A stretch of DNA of 64,000 bases from Hyphomicrobiales bacterium (GTDB lineage Bacteria > Pseudomonadota > Alphaproteobacteria > Rhizobiales > Rhizobiaceae), in NCBI GenBank assembly GCA_900465685.1, contig UEGR01000003.1, forward strand, positions 548,997 through 612,996, given 5' to 3'. The stretch's first letter is position 1. Every line of letters begins with the position of its first letter. A program made the position numbers and the translations under genes. Positions 8,310 to 17,580 of this stretch are shown here, one piece after another. Below the pieces are notes generated by a model. It did no database searches, had not been told where the DNA came from, and was given only the letters and a program-made list of their open reading frames with translations.

Positions 8310-11230
8310 CAGTTCTCCTCCTTCGCAGTCGCTGCGGCGAGCTTCTCGACGCGATGTTTACGGATCGATTGGTGCGCCAGTGCAATCAGGACGATAACGG
8401 TTGCACCCACGACGAGCGTGAAAACACCGAAATCAAACAGCAAGGCGCTCGCCAACGGCATTTTCCCCACATACGGTATCTCCGCATATTGGAAGAATGT
8501 GGTCAGGAACGGATAGCCGAACAGCCACGCGCCGGAGCCGGTTGCCGCAGCGCTCAACAAGCCAATGCCGATCCAGCGCAGCGGCAGAATGCGCAGCCTG
8601 TCTTCCACCCAACGCGTTCCGGCAGCCAGATATTGCAGGATGAAGGCAATCGCCAGCGCAACACCGGCCGCAAAACCACCGCCCGGCAGATCGTGCCCGC
8701 GCAGGAACAGATGCATGGCCAGAACGATGATGACCGGGAACAGCCATTGCATGATGACTGACGGCACAGCCAGATAATCGTTCAGCGTTTCACCCGCCTT
8801 GCGATCTGGCATGGCTTCATCGTAGGCGTCCTGAATCTTCTGTTGTGCGGTCGAGCCGGTGGAATCCGGCGCGGGACGGAAACGACGCAGCAGTGCGAAG
8901 ACTGTCAGGCCGACAATCCCGAGGACGGCAATTTCACCGAACGTATCGAAGGCGCGGAAATCAACCAGAATGACATTGACGACATTTTTGCCACCGCCGC
9001 CCGAATAGGCGTTCTGCAGGAAATAATCGCCAATGCTATTGGGTGACGGGCGCGTCATCATCGCATAGGCAATGATTGAAACGCCGACACCACTGGCAAC
9101 CGCCAGCAAAAGATCGCGATAACGGCGGATGCGCGGGCCGATCTTCACCGGAATCGGATCGGGATCTTCCCAACGCTTCGGCAGCCAGCGCAAGCCGAGC
9201 AACAACAGAACCGTGGTGACGATTTCCACCAGAAGCTGGGTCACCGCAAGATCAGGCGCCGACAACCAGACGAATGTGATGCAGGTGATAAGCCCTGCCC
9301 CGCCAAGCAGGATAAGAGCAGCCAGACGGTGATACTTGGCCTGATAGGCCGCACCGATGGCGCAGGCGCAACCAAGCGCCCAGAGGCCCGCGAAAATCGG
9401 ATCGACCGGCTGCGCGCCCAAAGTACCGGAGCGCAAACTGCCCTCGATCAGCGGCCAGCCGGCGACCACAACAGCTATGGCAACGATGATGCGCAACTGC
9501 GGCTGCAAACGACGCGTACTCAGGAAATTTTCTGCCTTACGTGCCCAGTTCCAAGACAGCGTCACCAGAACGCGCTCGAAAATGCGCTGCCCTTGCAGAT
9601 GGCGGAATACCGGCGGTCCATCCTCACTGGTGGCCAGATAGTTCTTCAGGCACCAGTGCAGCAACACGCCGCCAATCATCGCTGCAATACTCATCATCAG
9701 CGGCAAATTGAAACCATGCCAGACCGAGAGGCTATATTCCGGCGTCGCATCGCCAAGCACAGAGCGAACCGCCGAATGCAGGAATGGACCAATGGACAGG
9801 CCGGGAACAATACCGATCAGAAGGCAGAGTAGCACGAGAAGCTCGATGGGACGACGCATCCAGTGCGGCGGTTCGTGCGGCTCGCGCGGCAGATCATGCG
9901 GCGGCGGACCGAAAAAGGTCGAGTAGATAAAGCGGATCGAATAGGCCACCGTGAAAATGCTGGCAAGCGTCGCCACATAGGGCGTGATCGAGTCCAGCCA
10001 CGATGCAAGATGCGTTTCGACCGCTTCGGCAAAGAACATTTCCTTGGAAATGAAGCCGTTCAGCAGCGGGACGCCCGCCATGGCCGCGCTCGCCACCATG
10101 GCAAGTGTTGCCGTATAGGGCATTAATCGGAACAATCCGCTCAGGCGGCGCATATCGCGCGTGCCCGTTTCATGATCGATAATGCCCGCCGCCATGAAAA
10201 GCGACGCCTTGAAGATGGCATGGTTGACCATGTGGAAGATCGCGGCCACTGCCGCAAGCGGACTTCCAAGGCTCAAAAGCGCGGTGATAAGGCCCAGATT
10301 GCTGATCGTCGAATAGGCGAGCAGCCCTTTAAGATCTTGCTGAAACACGGCAAAAAAGCTTGCCAGCAACAGCGTGATCAGGCCAGCCGAACCCAAAATC
10401 CAGAACCATTCCTCGGTTCCGGCCAGCACTGGCCACAGGCGGGCGAGCAAAAACACACCGGCCTTCACCATCGTCGCCGAATGGAGATAGGCCGAAACAG
10501 GTGTCGGCGCCGCCATCGCATTCGGCAGCCAGAAATGGAACGGAAACTGCGCGCTTTTGGTGAAAGCAGCGAGCAGGATCAAAACGAGCGCAACCGTATA
10601 AAGGGGATGGGTGCGAACCTCATTGCCTGCTGCCAGAACCACATCGAGATCATAGCTGCCGACGATATGGCCGAGCAGCAGCATACCTGCCAGCAAGCAG
10701 AAGCCGCCAATGCCTGTGACTGTCAGCGCCATACGCGCGCCATCGCGCGCACTGGCATTGTGATACCAGTAGCCGATGAGCAGGAACGAGAAGATACTCG
10801 TCAGCTCCCAGAAGACGGCAAGCAGAATGATATTGCCGGACAGAACGACGCCGAGCATCGAACCCATAAACGACAGCAGGAATGAGAAGAAACGCGGCAC
10901 CGGATCGTCCGGCGACATGTAATAGCGCGCGTAGATCACGACCAGAAGGCCAATGCCGGTGATCAGCATGGCGAACAGCCATGCGAAGCCATCCATGCGC
11001 AGCGTTACATTGAGACCATAGGCGGGTAGCCATTCAACTGTGCCGCGCAGAACCTTTCCGTCCGAGACAATCGGATAAAGGCTCGCCGTAAGAATGAAGG
11101 CGACGAGAGCGATGGCTGCCGTGAACCAACCGGAACCGCTTCGGTCGGCGCCCCTGAAGAGACCCGTGATGACGCTGCCAATAAAAGGAAGAAGGACAAG
11201 CAGGAAAAGCATTCTGCCGTCCATCGTCAT
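8309..11230 (-). CDS. mnhA: Na+/H+ (or K+/H+) antiporter subunit A fused to subunit B
   Basis: This is a 973-residue fusion. Residues 1 to about 780 correspond to MnhA/PhaA, a NuoL-like proton channel with the motif FWELTSIFSFLLIGYW and a lysine-bearing helix KSAQFPFHFWLPNAMAAPTPVSAYLHS, plus its C-terminal extension helices. The final roughly 150 residues form an MnhB domain (QWLFPVIIVLAMHLFLRGHD, then PGGGFAAGVALAIAFILQYL). A/B fusion is known in rhizobial Pha systems. An earlier in-frame ATG exists at 11248; I prefer ATG 11230 because GGGAGGCC lies about 10 nt upstream of it. It is the first gene of the mnhA-C-D-E-F-G operon. Confidence 0.93.
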   Translation of the reverse strand: MTMDGRMLFLLVLLPFIGSVITGLFRGADRSGSGWFTAAIALVAFILTASLYPIVSDGKVLRGTVEWLPAYGLNVTLRMDGFAWLFAMLITGIGLLVVIYARYYMSPDDPVPRFFSFLLSFMGSMLGVVLSGNIILLAVFWELTSIFSFLLIGYWYHNASARDGARMALTVTGIGGFCLLAGMLLLGHIVGSYDLDVVLAAGNEVRTHPLYTVALVLILLAAFTKSAQFPFHFWLPNAMAAPTPVSAYLHSATMVKAGVFLLARLWPVLAGTEEWFWILGSAGLITLLLASFFAVFQQDLKGLLAYSTISNLGLITALLSLGSPLAAVAAIFHMVNHAIFKASLFMAAGIIDHETGTRDMRRLSGLFRLMPYTATLAMVASAAMAGVPLLNGFISKEMFFAEAVETHLASWLDSITPYVATLASIFTVAYSIRFIYSTFFGPPPHDLPREPHEPPHWMRRPIELLVLLCLLIGIVPGLSIGPFLHSAVRSVLGDATPEYSLSVWHGFNLPLMMSIAAMIGGVLLHWCLKNYLATSEDGPPVFRHLQGQRIFERVLVTLSWNWARKAENFLSTRRLQPQLRIIVAIAVVVAGWPLIEGSLRSGTLGAQPVDPIFAGLWALGCACAIGAAYQAKYHRLAALILLGGAGLITCITFVWLSAPDLAVTQLLVEIVTTVLLLLGLRWLPKRWEDPDPIPVKIGPRIRRYRDLLLAVASGVGVSIIAYAMMTRPSPNSIGDYFLQNAYSGGGGKNVVNVILVDFRAFDTFGEIAVLGIVGLTVFALLRRFRPAPDSTGSTAQQKIQDAYDEAMPDRKAGETLNDYLAVPSVIMQWLFPVIIVLAMHLFLRGHDLPGGGFAAGVALAIAFILQYLAAGTRWVEDRLRILPLRWIGIGLLSAAATGSGAWLFGYPFLTTFFQYAEIPYVGKMPLASALLFDFGVFTLVVGATVIVLIALAHQSIRKHRVEKLAAATAKEEN

Positions 11231-11692
11231 GCGCCCAAGGCCTCCCATCCGCTCTTACGTTTTATAATCACACACATCTTGTCCGAAAGCTGTTCACACT
11301 TTCCGGGATGCGCTCCATTTTATCTTAATTTCCGGGCGCAAAACCGTCAGGCACTTTGCAGGAAATATAGGGTCAACTGATCCAGCGCATGCGCAGCTCA
11401 GGCAAGCAGCAACTGAAATGCTCCGGTCAGATGTTGTGAGGAATCATATATTCCAATGTCGTTATTATGACCGGCCTGACAATATATTGGCAATAGCATT
11501 CGATTGTTTATATGGGACAAATCAGAGACTTATCGCAATTTTCTGACTTTTTTACCGCAGAAACCGATGCGAATCTCTTTCATTCGCCACAGGTTCACCC
11601 TTGCAACCTTACCTTGAAGGGCAGCTTGCCGCGAAATTCTTGCAGGCGAATGACATGAGCAGGCATTCTTACCCGGGAGATTCTTTTCAGGT
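11231..11692. other. Intergenic region upstream of the mnh operon
   Basis: This 462-bp stretch has the mnh promoter region at its left end (minus strand) and the 3' flank of the FAD/NAD(P)-binding protein gene at its right end. It is AT-richer than its surroundings around 11440-11540. I find no coding frame with a plausible start, no clear terminator hairpin and no RNA gene. Confidence 0.6.
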
Positions 11693-13093
11693 TCAGCCTT
11701 CGAGCAGAGCGTCGACCAGCTTGGCGACCTGAACGCGGATATCCGGAACGGCGGTCGATTCCCAAAAGACGCCCTTTGTGATCGGACCAATCGCAAAGAA
11801 TGAGCCTGATGGCTCGCCGCGCGCATTGATCAACTGGAAATCCTTGGTCACATCGAGACCGAGATCAAGCGCATCCGGCTTGGCCAGCCCATGCTCCATC
11901 AAACCAAGCAATGCCGGGTTGCGGGTCGTTGAGAACCGGGGATTACCGCCGCGGCAGTCGATAATTGTCGCAATTTTCACCTTATGAAACAAACCGCTAT
12001 GGCGCTCGCGATAGCGGATTGTCATGTCTGTTTCGTTTTCCTGCACTGAAAGCAGCCGCCCGGCCGCAATCTCCAACTGTCCAGAAGCACGCGCCGCGTC
12101 AATGCGATCAGCGACAGCGGGCGCCATGCGATGCCGATGCGTGTCCCACCAGGGCCGCAAATGGCGGAGAAAACTTTCGCGTTGTGCCAGCGGCAGCCGT
12201 GTCCATATCTGCTGGGTGTGGGGCCGCAGTGCATCCATGACGGCGCGCCAGTTCGAACCCGAGCTTTCGGCTTCCTGCATAAGTGAACGAACGCGACGCA
12301 GCAGACCGACAATACCGGAAGCGACAAACAATGAATCTGTGTCGACTTCGAAAGGCTCCGCAGGCGCGTGACGGGCGGGCACCAGTCCGCGCCGCGATAT
12401 TGCGTGTATCTGCCCCCGATGCCCGCGATCGAGCAACGACAACACACTGTCGACCATGGACAGTCCAGTCCCGAAGATCGCCACCGGCGCGTCCGCTGGA
12501 ATGTCGAAATAGCCTTTGCTGGACCAGTATTCAGCGACATTCGCACCGGAAACGGCGATTGCCGTTTCATTGCCGGTCGCGACAATGATCGCCTCTGCCG
12601 ACACAACCTCGCCTGACTCCGCGACAACAGCAGGCCTGCCGCCTTCGAGAACGACATCGACAATCTCGCGTGGGTCGACAACCAGTCTCGCTGTCTCGCC
12701 AGAGCGATATCCTTCCACAAGCTCGTTCAGATAATCACGATAGAGCCTGCGTGGTGCGAAAGACTGCGGCTGCCACTCATTGGCGATGGGCGCGTTTGCT
12801 GCCGTTTGCCGGGCCTGCAGCCAGTTCAGGAAATGATTGGGATTGCCGGGAAAGGCGCTCATATTGTTGGCGCGAACATTGAGAAGATGACTGGGGTTCT
12901 CCGTGGAATAGGCGATTCCCCTGCCAATCTGGCCCGAGCGTTCGAAAATGCGAACCGTCGTGTCGCGGGAGCGTTCCAGCAATTGCGCCGCAAGAATGAC
13001 GCCGCTCGCGCCGCCGCCGATAATGACAAAAGACTTCAAACTATCGTGACCTATCCCTGTTCGCGATGGTTTCGACCTTTGAACGGCTTCCAT
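11693..13093 (-). CDS. FAD/NAD(P)-binding protein (YdhS-like flavoprotein)
   Basis: The product of about 466 residues carries the dinucleotide-binding motif SFVIIGGGASGVILAAQLLE near the N-terminus (about residues 19-38). It is followed by the family segment GIAYSTENPSHLLNVRANNMSAFP and a second nucleotide-binding stretch VAIFGTGLSMVDSVLSL. This is the arrangement of the FAD-NAD(P)-binding family related to E. coli YdhS and lysine/ornithine monooxygenase-like proteins. The substrate cannot be named. The start is uncertain: GTG 13111 and ATG 13093 are both possible, and I give the ATG, which has GGGAAGGACG in front. It appears to be a single-gene unit. Confidence 0.75.
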   Translation of the reverse strand: MEAVQRSKPSRTGIGHDSLKSFVIIGGGASGVILAAQLLERSRDTTVRIFERSGQIGRGIAYSTENPSHLLNVRANNMSAFPGNPNHFLNWLQARQTAANAPIANEWQPQSFAPRRLYRDYLNELVEGYRSGETARLVVDPREIVDVVLEGGRPAVVAESGEVVSAEAIIVATGNETAIAVSGANVAEYWSSKGYFDIPADAPVAIFGTGLSMVDSVLSLLDRGHRGQIHAISRRGLVPARHAPAEPFEVDTDSLFVASGIVGLLRRVRSLMQEAESSGSNWRAVMDALRPHTQQIWTRLPLAQRESFLRHLRPWWDTHRHRMAPAVADRIDAARASGQLEIAAGRLLSVQENETDMTIRYRERHSGLFHKVKIATIIDCRGGNPRFSTTRNPALLGLMEHGLAKPDALDLGLDVTKDFQLINARGEPSGSFFAIGPITKGVFWESTAVPDIRVQVAKLVDALLEG

Positions 13094-13396
13094 CGTCCTT
13101 CCCAAAATCACACTAATTTAATAAGATTCCAACATCGTACCCAAGAAGTAAACCCCGCTTTCGCAGGGAATTTCCCTTCAACGCTCAGGCTCCCATCCGC
13201 TTTGTCTGGCCAATATGGAAACAATGGCGGCTTCACAATCCCTATTTGTTGACAGTGTGTCGCTGAAAAACGGGCTGGCGTTGAACGGTTTTACCCCAAT
13301 ATCTTGGGGCACGTCATGAATGTAACTTCTGGACATTCTGCATCGAAAGATGTGTCAGGAAGTTCACAATCTACTGCAACATCAGGATTAGAACGA

Positions 13397-13996
13397 ATGA
13401 ACAATAGTCATCTCGCATCCATCAAGAAGCGTCGCACCCAGTATGCTCTAGGCAAGAACCTCCCGCTCGCCAAGGAACAGGTTGCAGAACTGATCCGTGA
13501 AGCCGTCAAGCACACGCCTTCGTCGTTCAACTCCCAGAGCTCGCGTGCAGTCATCCTGTTTGGCGCTGAAAGCGACAAGCTGTGGAACATTGCCAAGGAA
13601 GAGCTGCGCAAGATCGTTCCTGCCGACGCATTTGCACAGTCGGAAGCCAAACTTAACAGCTTTGCAGCCGGTGCTGGCACGGTTCTGTTCTTTGAAGACC
13701 AGAACGTGGTGAAGGGCCTTCAGGAACAGTTCGCGCTTTATGCCGACAACTTCCCGGTCTGGTCGGAACAGTCGGGCGGCATGGCTCAGCATTCGGTCTG
13801 GACTGCCCTCTCCGACGCCGGTATCGGCGCGAGCCTGCAGCACTACAACCCGCTGATCGACGCAGAAGTCGCCAAGACCTGGGATATTCCGTCGTCGTGG
13901 AAGCTGCGCGCCCAGATGCCGTTTGGTTCCAACGAACAGCCTTTCGGCGAAAAAGCCTTCATGGATGATGGTGATCGCTTCAAGGTATTTGGCTGA
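13397..13996 (+). CDS. Nitroreductase family protein (Frm2/Hbn1-like)
   Basis: This 199-residue flavin-dependent oxidoreductase resembles the fungal/bacterial Frm2-Hbn1 branch of nitroreductases. The motif KHTPSSFNSQSSRAVILFG near residue 35 and GGMAQHSVWTALSDAGIGASLQHYNPL in the middle are characteristic. The frame is open upstream to 13304, but the start at ATG 13397 gives the family length, has AGGATTAGAACGA in front, and drops an N-terminal serine-rich stretch that looks untranslated. The 13094-13396 interval upstream holds the divergent promoters and nothing else I can recognise. A clear terminator follows the gene. The physiological substrate is unknown. Confidence 0.85.
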   Translation: MNNSHLASIKKRRTQYALGKNLPLAKEQVAELIREAVKHTPSSFNSQSSRAVILFGAESDKLWNIAKEELRKIVPADAFAQSEAKLNSFAAGAGTVLFFEDQNVVKGLQEQFALYADNFPVWSEQSGGMAQHSVWTALSDAGIGASLQHYNPLIDAEVAKTWDIPSSWKLRAQMPFGSNEQPFGEKAFMDDGDRFKVFG

Positions 13997-14021
13997 TCCC
14001 GAATTTAAAAAACTGAGATGA

Positions 14022-14053
14022 GGCCGGAGATTTTCTCCGGCCTTTTCTTTTTT
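14022..14053 (+). terminator. Intrinsic terminator after the nitroreductase gene
   Basis: GGCCGGAGA (14022-14030) and TCTCCGGCC (14034-14042) form a 9-bp stem with a TTT loop, followed by TTTTCTTTTTT. Confidence 0.93.
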
Positions 14054-14058
14054 GCGGG

Positions 14059-14093
14059 CACAATATTACCTGATCAGCGCAGTCTATATTGTG
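14059..14093. promoter_or_regulatory. Inverted repeat upstream of the family 5 solute-binding protein gene
   Basis: CACAATAT (14059-14066) is repeated in inverted form as ATATTGTG (14086-14093) with a 19-nt gap, about two helical turns and a half between half-site centres. It lies about 130 nt upstream of the binding-protein start. It could be an operator or a promoter-proximal stem; evidence is positional only. Confidence 0.3.
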
Positions 14094-14225
14094 AACCTTC
14101 CCTAAATAGGAATCTAATAGCGCGGCGCCAGAGCGAGTCGCGGATATCCGGCTTCTCAGACTACGAGGCGCATTTTCTATGCATGGTCCGGCCCGAATGA
14201 TGGCCGTGACCGAAGGGGAAGTTGC

Positions 14226-15932
14226 ATGACCACCGGAATCCTGTCCTTCAATCATCGTCACCATGGCGATACCGTCTCCAGAACGACCATCCAGTCTGGC
14301 TTTGCGCAGCGTCTGTTGCGCAGCACAATTCCCGCCGCGCTGGCCTTTGGCCTGTTGCTGTCGGCAGCGCCGAAATCGGTACAAGCCGCCACGCCAGCCG
14401 ATACGCTGGTCATCGCCATGGGTATTGATGACGTCATTTCGCTCGATCCCGCGGAGATTTTCGAAATCACCACGTCGGAAGTGCTCACCAGTACCTATGA
14501 GCGTCTGGTGACGACGGACACCAAGGATCCGACCAAGATCATCCCACAGATCGCCGAAAGCTGGACGTTCTCGGACGATGGCCGCTCGATCACGTTCAAG
14601 ATTCGCAAAGGCCTGAAATTCGCCTCTGGCAATCCGTTGACGGCGCAAGATGCAGCCTATTCGCTGCAACGCGCGATCAAGCTCGACAAAAGCCCAGCGT
14701 TCATTCTCAGCCAGTTCGGCCTGACACGCGACAACGCCGATCAGAATATCGTTGCTCCCGATGACGAAACACTGGTCTTCACGACTGGAAAAGCGTTTGC
14801 GCCAAGCTTCGTTTTGAACTGCCTGACCTCCAGCGTTGCGTCCATCGTGGACAGCAAGCTGGTCAAAGAGCACGAGCAGAAGGCCGAAAAGACCGACGCT
14901 TATCCTTACGATACCGATTTTGGCTATGAATGGCTGAAGACCGGCTATGCGGGGTCTGGCCCATTCGCTTTGAAGCAGTGGCGCGCCAATGAAGTGCTGC
15001 TTCTCGAACGCAACGAGAATTATGCCGACGCCAAGCCCGCTATGAAGCGGGTCATCTATCGTCACGTGAAGGAAGGCAGTTCGCAGCGTCTGCTCTTGCA
15101 AGCAGGCGATATCGATATTGCTCGCAATCTGGAACCCGGCGATCTGGAAACGCTGAGCAAGGACGACAAGTATCACGTTCTCGCAGCGCCAAAGGGCCGT
15201 GTTTATTATCTCGTTGCGAACCAGAATGTGCCCGAACTGGCCAAGCCGGAAGTGCGCCAGGCAATCAAATATCTCATCGATTACAACACCATCGAATCCC
15301 AGCTCATCAAGGGTATTGGCCGCACGCATCAATCCTTCCTGCCAACCGGCATGTTCGGCGCGGTGGATGACAAGCCTTTCACCTATGACGTCGACAAGGC
15401 CAAGGAACTATTGGCCAAAGCCGGTCTGAAAGACGGCTTCAAGGTGACACTCGATGTCCGCAACACGCAGCCCGGCGTCGGTATTGCCGAGAACATCCAG
15501 CAGACCATGAGCAAGGCTGGTATCGACGTGGAAATTCTGCAAGGCGACGGCAAGCTGACAACGACCAAGGTGCGCGCACGCAAGCATCAGCTCGCACTCG
15601 GCATCTGGGGCCCGGATTATTGGGACCCGCATACCAATGCCGTGACCTTCACCAACAATCCGAACAATGGGGAAGACGTCTCCATGCGCACCAACGCCTG
15701 GCAAGCGCATTGGGAGATCCCTGAACTGACGGCGGAAACCATGGCTGCCGCCGAAGAGCGCGACACGGCCAAGCGTGAGGCCATGTATCATGATCTTCAG
15801 AAGAAGTTTCAGGAGACCAGCCCGTTCGCAATCCTTTATCAGCAGATCGAAACAGCTGTGACCGGCGCGAATGTGCATGGTTTCAACATGGTCGCCGACG
15901 CCAACTACGTTCAAACGGTGACGAAGGACTAA
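14226..15932 (+). CDS. Peptide-type ABC transporter substrate-binding protein (family 5)
   Basis: The 568-residue precursor is a periplasmic solute-binding protein of the oligopeptide/dipeptide/nickel (SBP_bac_5) family. A long leader precedes the hydrophobic segment LLRSTIPAALAFGLLLSAAPKSVQA, with a likely cleavage after VQA near residue 54. The mature protein begins with the family pattern DTLVIAMGIDDVISLDPAEI, then TYERLV and IPQIAESWTFSDDGRSITFKIRKGLKF. GAAGGGGAAG sits 4 nt before the ATG. No permease or ATPase gene is adjacent and a strong terminator follows, so it is an orphan that must serve a transporter encoded elsewhere. Confidence 0.92.
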   Translation: MTTGILSFNHRHHGDTVSRTTIQSGFAQRLLRSTIPAALAFGLLLSAAPKSVQAATPADTLVIAMGIDDVISLDPAEIFEITTSEVLTSTYERLVTTDTKDPTKIIPQIAESWTFSDDGRSITFKIRKGLKFASGNPLTAQDAAYSLQRAIKLDKSPAFILSQFGLTRDNADQNIVAPDDETLVFTTGKAFAPSFVLNCLTSSVASIVDSKLVKEHEQKAEKTDAYPYDTDFGYEWLKTGYAGSGPFALKQWRANEVLLLERNENYADAKPAMKRVIYRHVKEGSSQRLLLQAGDIDIARNLEPGDLETLSKDDKYHVLAAPKGRVYYLVANQNVPELAKPEVRQAIKYLIDYNTIESQLIKGIGRTHQSFLPTGMFGAVDDKPFTYDVDKAKELLAKAGLKDGFKVTLDVRNTQPGVGIAENIQQTMSKAGIDVEILQGDGKLTTTKVRARKHQLALGIWGPDYWDPHTNAVTFTNNPNNGEDVSMRTNAWQAHWEIPELTAETMAAAEERDTAKREAMYHDLQKKFQETSPFAILYQQIETAVTGANVHGFNMVADANYVQTVTKD

Positions 15933-15937
15933 TCAAA

Positions 15938-15974
15938 AAGACCGGGCATCCTGCGATGCCCGGTCTTCTCTTTT
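15938..15974. terminator. Intrinsic terminator after the solute-binding protein gene
   Basis: AAGACCGGGCATC (15938-15950) pairs with GATGCCCGGTCTT (15955-15967) across a CTGC loop, a 13-bp stem followed by CTCTTTT. On the opposite strand the stem is followed by a short TTTTTGATT, so it may also stop the convergent Anbu operon. Confidence 0.93.
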
Positions 15975-15990
15975 AAACCACTGCGAATTC

Positions 15991-16734
15991 TTATTTCTGA
16001 TCGTCGAAACTGAATGGTGGCAATTGCACAAGCGCTGACTTCAGTGCTTCGGACCAGCTTTCCGATACCGTCTGGTAATAGGGATCCGTTGCCTCAAAGC
16101 GCCGCTGCATGCCCGTCTTGAGGCTGTCGGTTTCGTAAATCTGCATGTCCAGCGGAAGCCCGACGGAGAGATTGGCCTTCAGCGTGGAATCGAACGAGAC
16201 GAGCAGCAGCTTCACCGCTTCCTCGAAGCTCATATCCTGCTGATAGGCGCGCACCAGAATGGGCTTGCCATATTTGTTCTCGCCAATCTGGAAGAATGGC
16301 GTATCGACCGAGCTTTCGATGAAGTTGCCTTCCGGATAGATATAGAACAGGCGCGGCTGGCCGCCCTTGATCTGCCCACCCAGAATGAAAGACGCGCCGA
16401 ATGCATCGGCCGCCTTCTGGCCACCGGTCGCGGAATTCTGGATCACTTCCTTGACCGTATCACCGATCAGCCGCGCAACCTGAAACATGGACGGAGCATC
16501 GAATACCGACGGGTGTCTGTCGGCAGGCTCCTTCATTCGCTCTTCCAGAAGGCTGGCGACGGATTGGGTCGTGGCAAGATTGCCAGCCGAAAGCAGGACG
16601 ATGACGCGGTCGCCGGGCTTCGACCAGCTCCGCATCTTGGAAAAAGTGGAAATATTATCGAGCCCCGCATTCGTCCGGGTGTCGGACATGAACACAAGGC
16701 CACGATCAGTTTTCATTCCAACGCAGTAGGTCAT
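15991..16734 (-). CDS. Anbu proteasome-like peptidase (ancestral beta subunit)
   Basis: The 247-residue product is a bacterial proteasome-related Ntn hydrolase. It begins MTYCVGMKTDRGLVFMSDTR, so removal of Met1 would expose Thr2 as the N-terminal nucleophile, and SDTRT is the conserved strand around the family aspartate. It lacks a propeptide, unlike HslV and true beta subunits. The length matches Anbu proteins, which are reported to form open helical rings. It is the last gene of a minus-strand cluster with transglutaminase, alpha-E and ATP-grasp genes. This conserved association has been proposed in the literature to make and break peptide-type linkages; the substrate is not known. Confidence 0.9.
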   Translation of the reverse strand: MTYCVGMKTDRGLVFMSDTRTNAGLDNISTFSKMRSWSKPGDRVIVLLSAGNLATTQSVASLLEERMKEPADRHPSVFDAPSMFQVARLIGDTVKEVIQNSATGGQKAADAFGASFILGGQIKGGQPRLFYIYPEGNFIESSVDTPFFQIGENKYGKPILVRAYQQDMSFEEAVKLLLVSFDSTLKANLSVGLPLDMQIYETDSLKTGMQRRFEATDPYYQTVSESWSEALKSALVQLPPFSFDDQK

Positions 16735-16773
16735 CAGCAGTATCCGGCAGGCAATATCATCGTTCTTGTCCGA

Positions 16774-17571
16774 TCACTGCCCTACATTGATGTGAACCGC
16801 AAGGCTTTCAGCCGTTCCACCGAGCCTAACCCCCGAAATTGGGGCTGCATCGCGATAGTCGAGCCCCGTCGCCAGACGCACATAACGGTCATTCGGGCAG
16901 ATATTGTTGGCCGCATCGAATCCAACCCAACCAAGCCCATCGATATGTGCTTCCGCCCAGGCATGACTGGCCGTCTGGTCTTCCACCCCCTCCATCATGA
17001 GATAGCCGGAGACATAACGCGCGGGAATACCGAGAAGCCGCGCAACCGACAGGAAGATGTGGCTGTGGTCCTGACAGACACCTTTACCTGCACCCAGCGC
17101 CGTTTCCGCATCAGTGAAAACGCTGGTCGTGCCAGGCACATAGGCCACGTTCGCATGGACGCGGTTCATCAGATCGTGCAACAGCGCAAGCCGTTCCATC
17201 CCGGTTGAAAGTTCGCCTGCCAAAGCGCGAATGCCCTCACCCGGCAGCGTCAATTCTGTTTCGCGCTCGAACAGCCACAATGGCGCATAGCCATAGACCG
17301 GACCGAGCACGCCAGCACGGTCTTCAACCTCGACACTGCCGCTGGCGGTGATGATAATCTCGCTGATATTGCGATGGTGCTGCACCAGATCGGTCTTGTT
17401 GCCAAAACCGTCAATATAAGAGACTTCCGGCTCGCCGCCTTCGATCTTCACTTCCCAGTGCTTCACGACCTGTCCCGGCACGGTCGGCGGCCGCAAACGC
17501 AAACGCTGCACCGCATAGGGCACCGGATGTTCATAAGCATAATGCGAAACGTGCCGGATTTTAAGATGCAA
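16774..17571 (-). CDS. Transglutaminase-like cysteine protease of the Anbu cluster
   Basis: This 265-residue bacterial transglutaminase-like protein has an N-terminal beta domain (MHLKIRHVSHYAYEHPVPYAV). The papain-like triad is visible as Cys in GAGKGVCQDHSH (about residue 170), His in ASHAWAEAHI (about 204) and Asp in WVGFDAAN (about 219). It lacks a signal peptide and is presumably cytoplasmic. It lies between the alpha-E and Anbu genes with short gaps, so the four genes are probably one operon. Family members hydrolyse or cross-link amide bonds. Confidence 0.9.
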   Translation of the reverse strand: MHLKIRHVSHYAYEHPVPYAVQRLRLRPPTVPGQVVKHWEVKIEGGEPEVSYIDGFGNKTDLVQHHRNISEIIITASGSVEVEDRAGVLGPVYGYAPLWLFERETELTLPGEGIRALAGELSTGMERLALLHDLMNRVHANVAYVPGTTSVFTDAETALGAGKGVCQDHSHIFLSVARLLGIPARYVSGYLMMEGVEDQTASHAWAEAHIDGLGWVGFDAANNICPNDRYVRLATGLDYRDAAPISGVRLGGTAESLAVHINVGQ

Positions 17572-17580
17572 GCGAGGACC

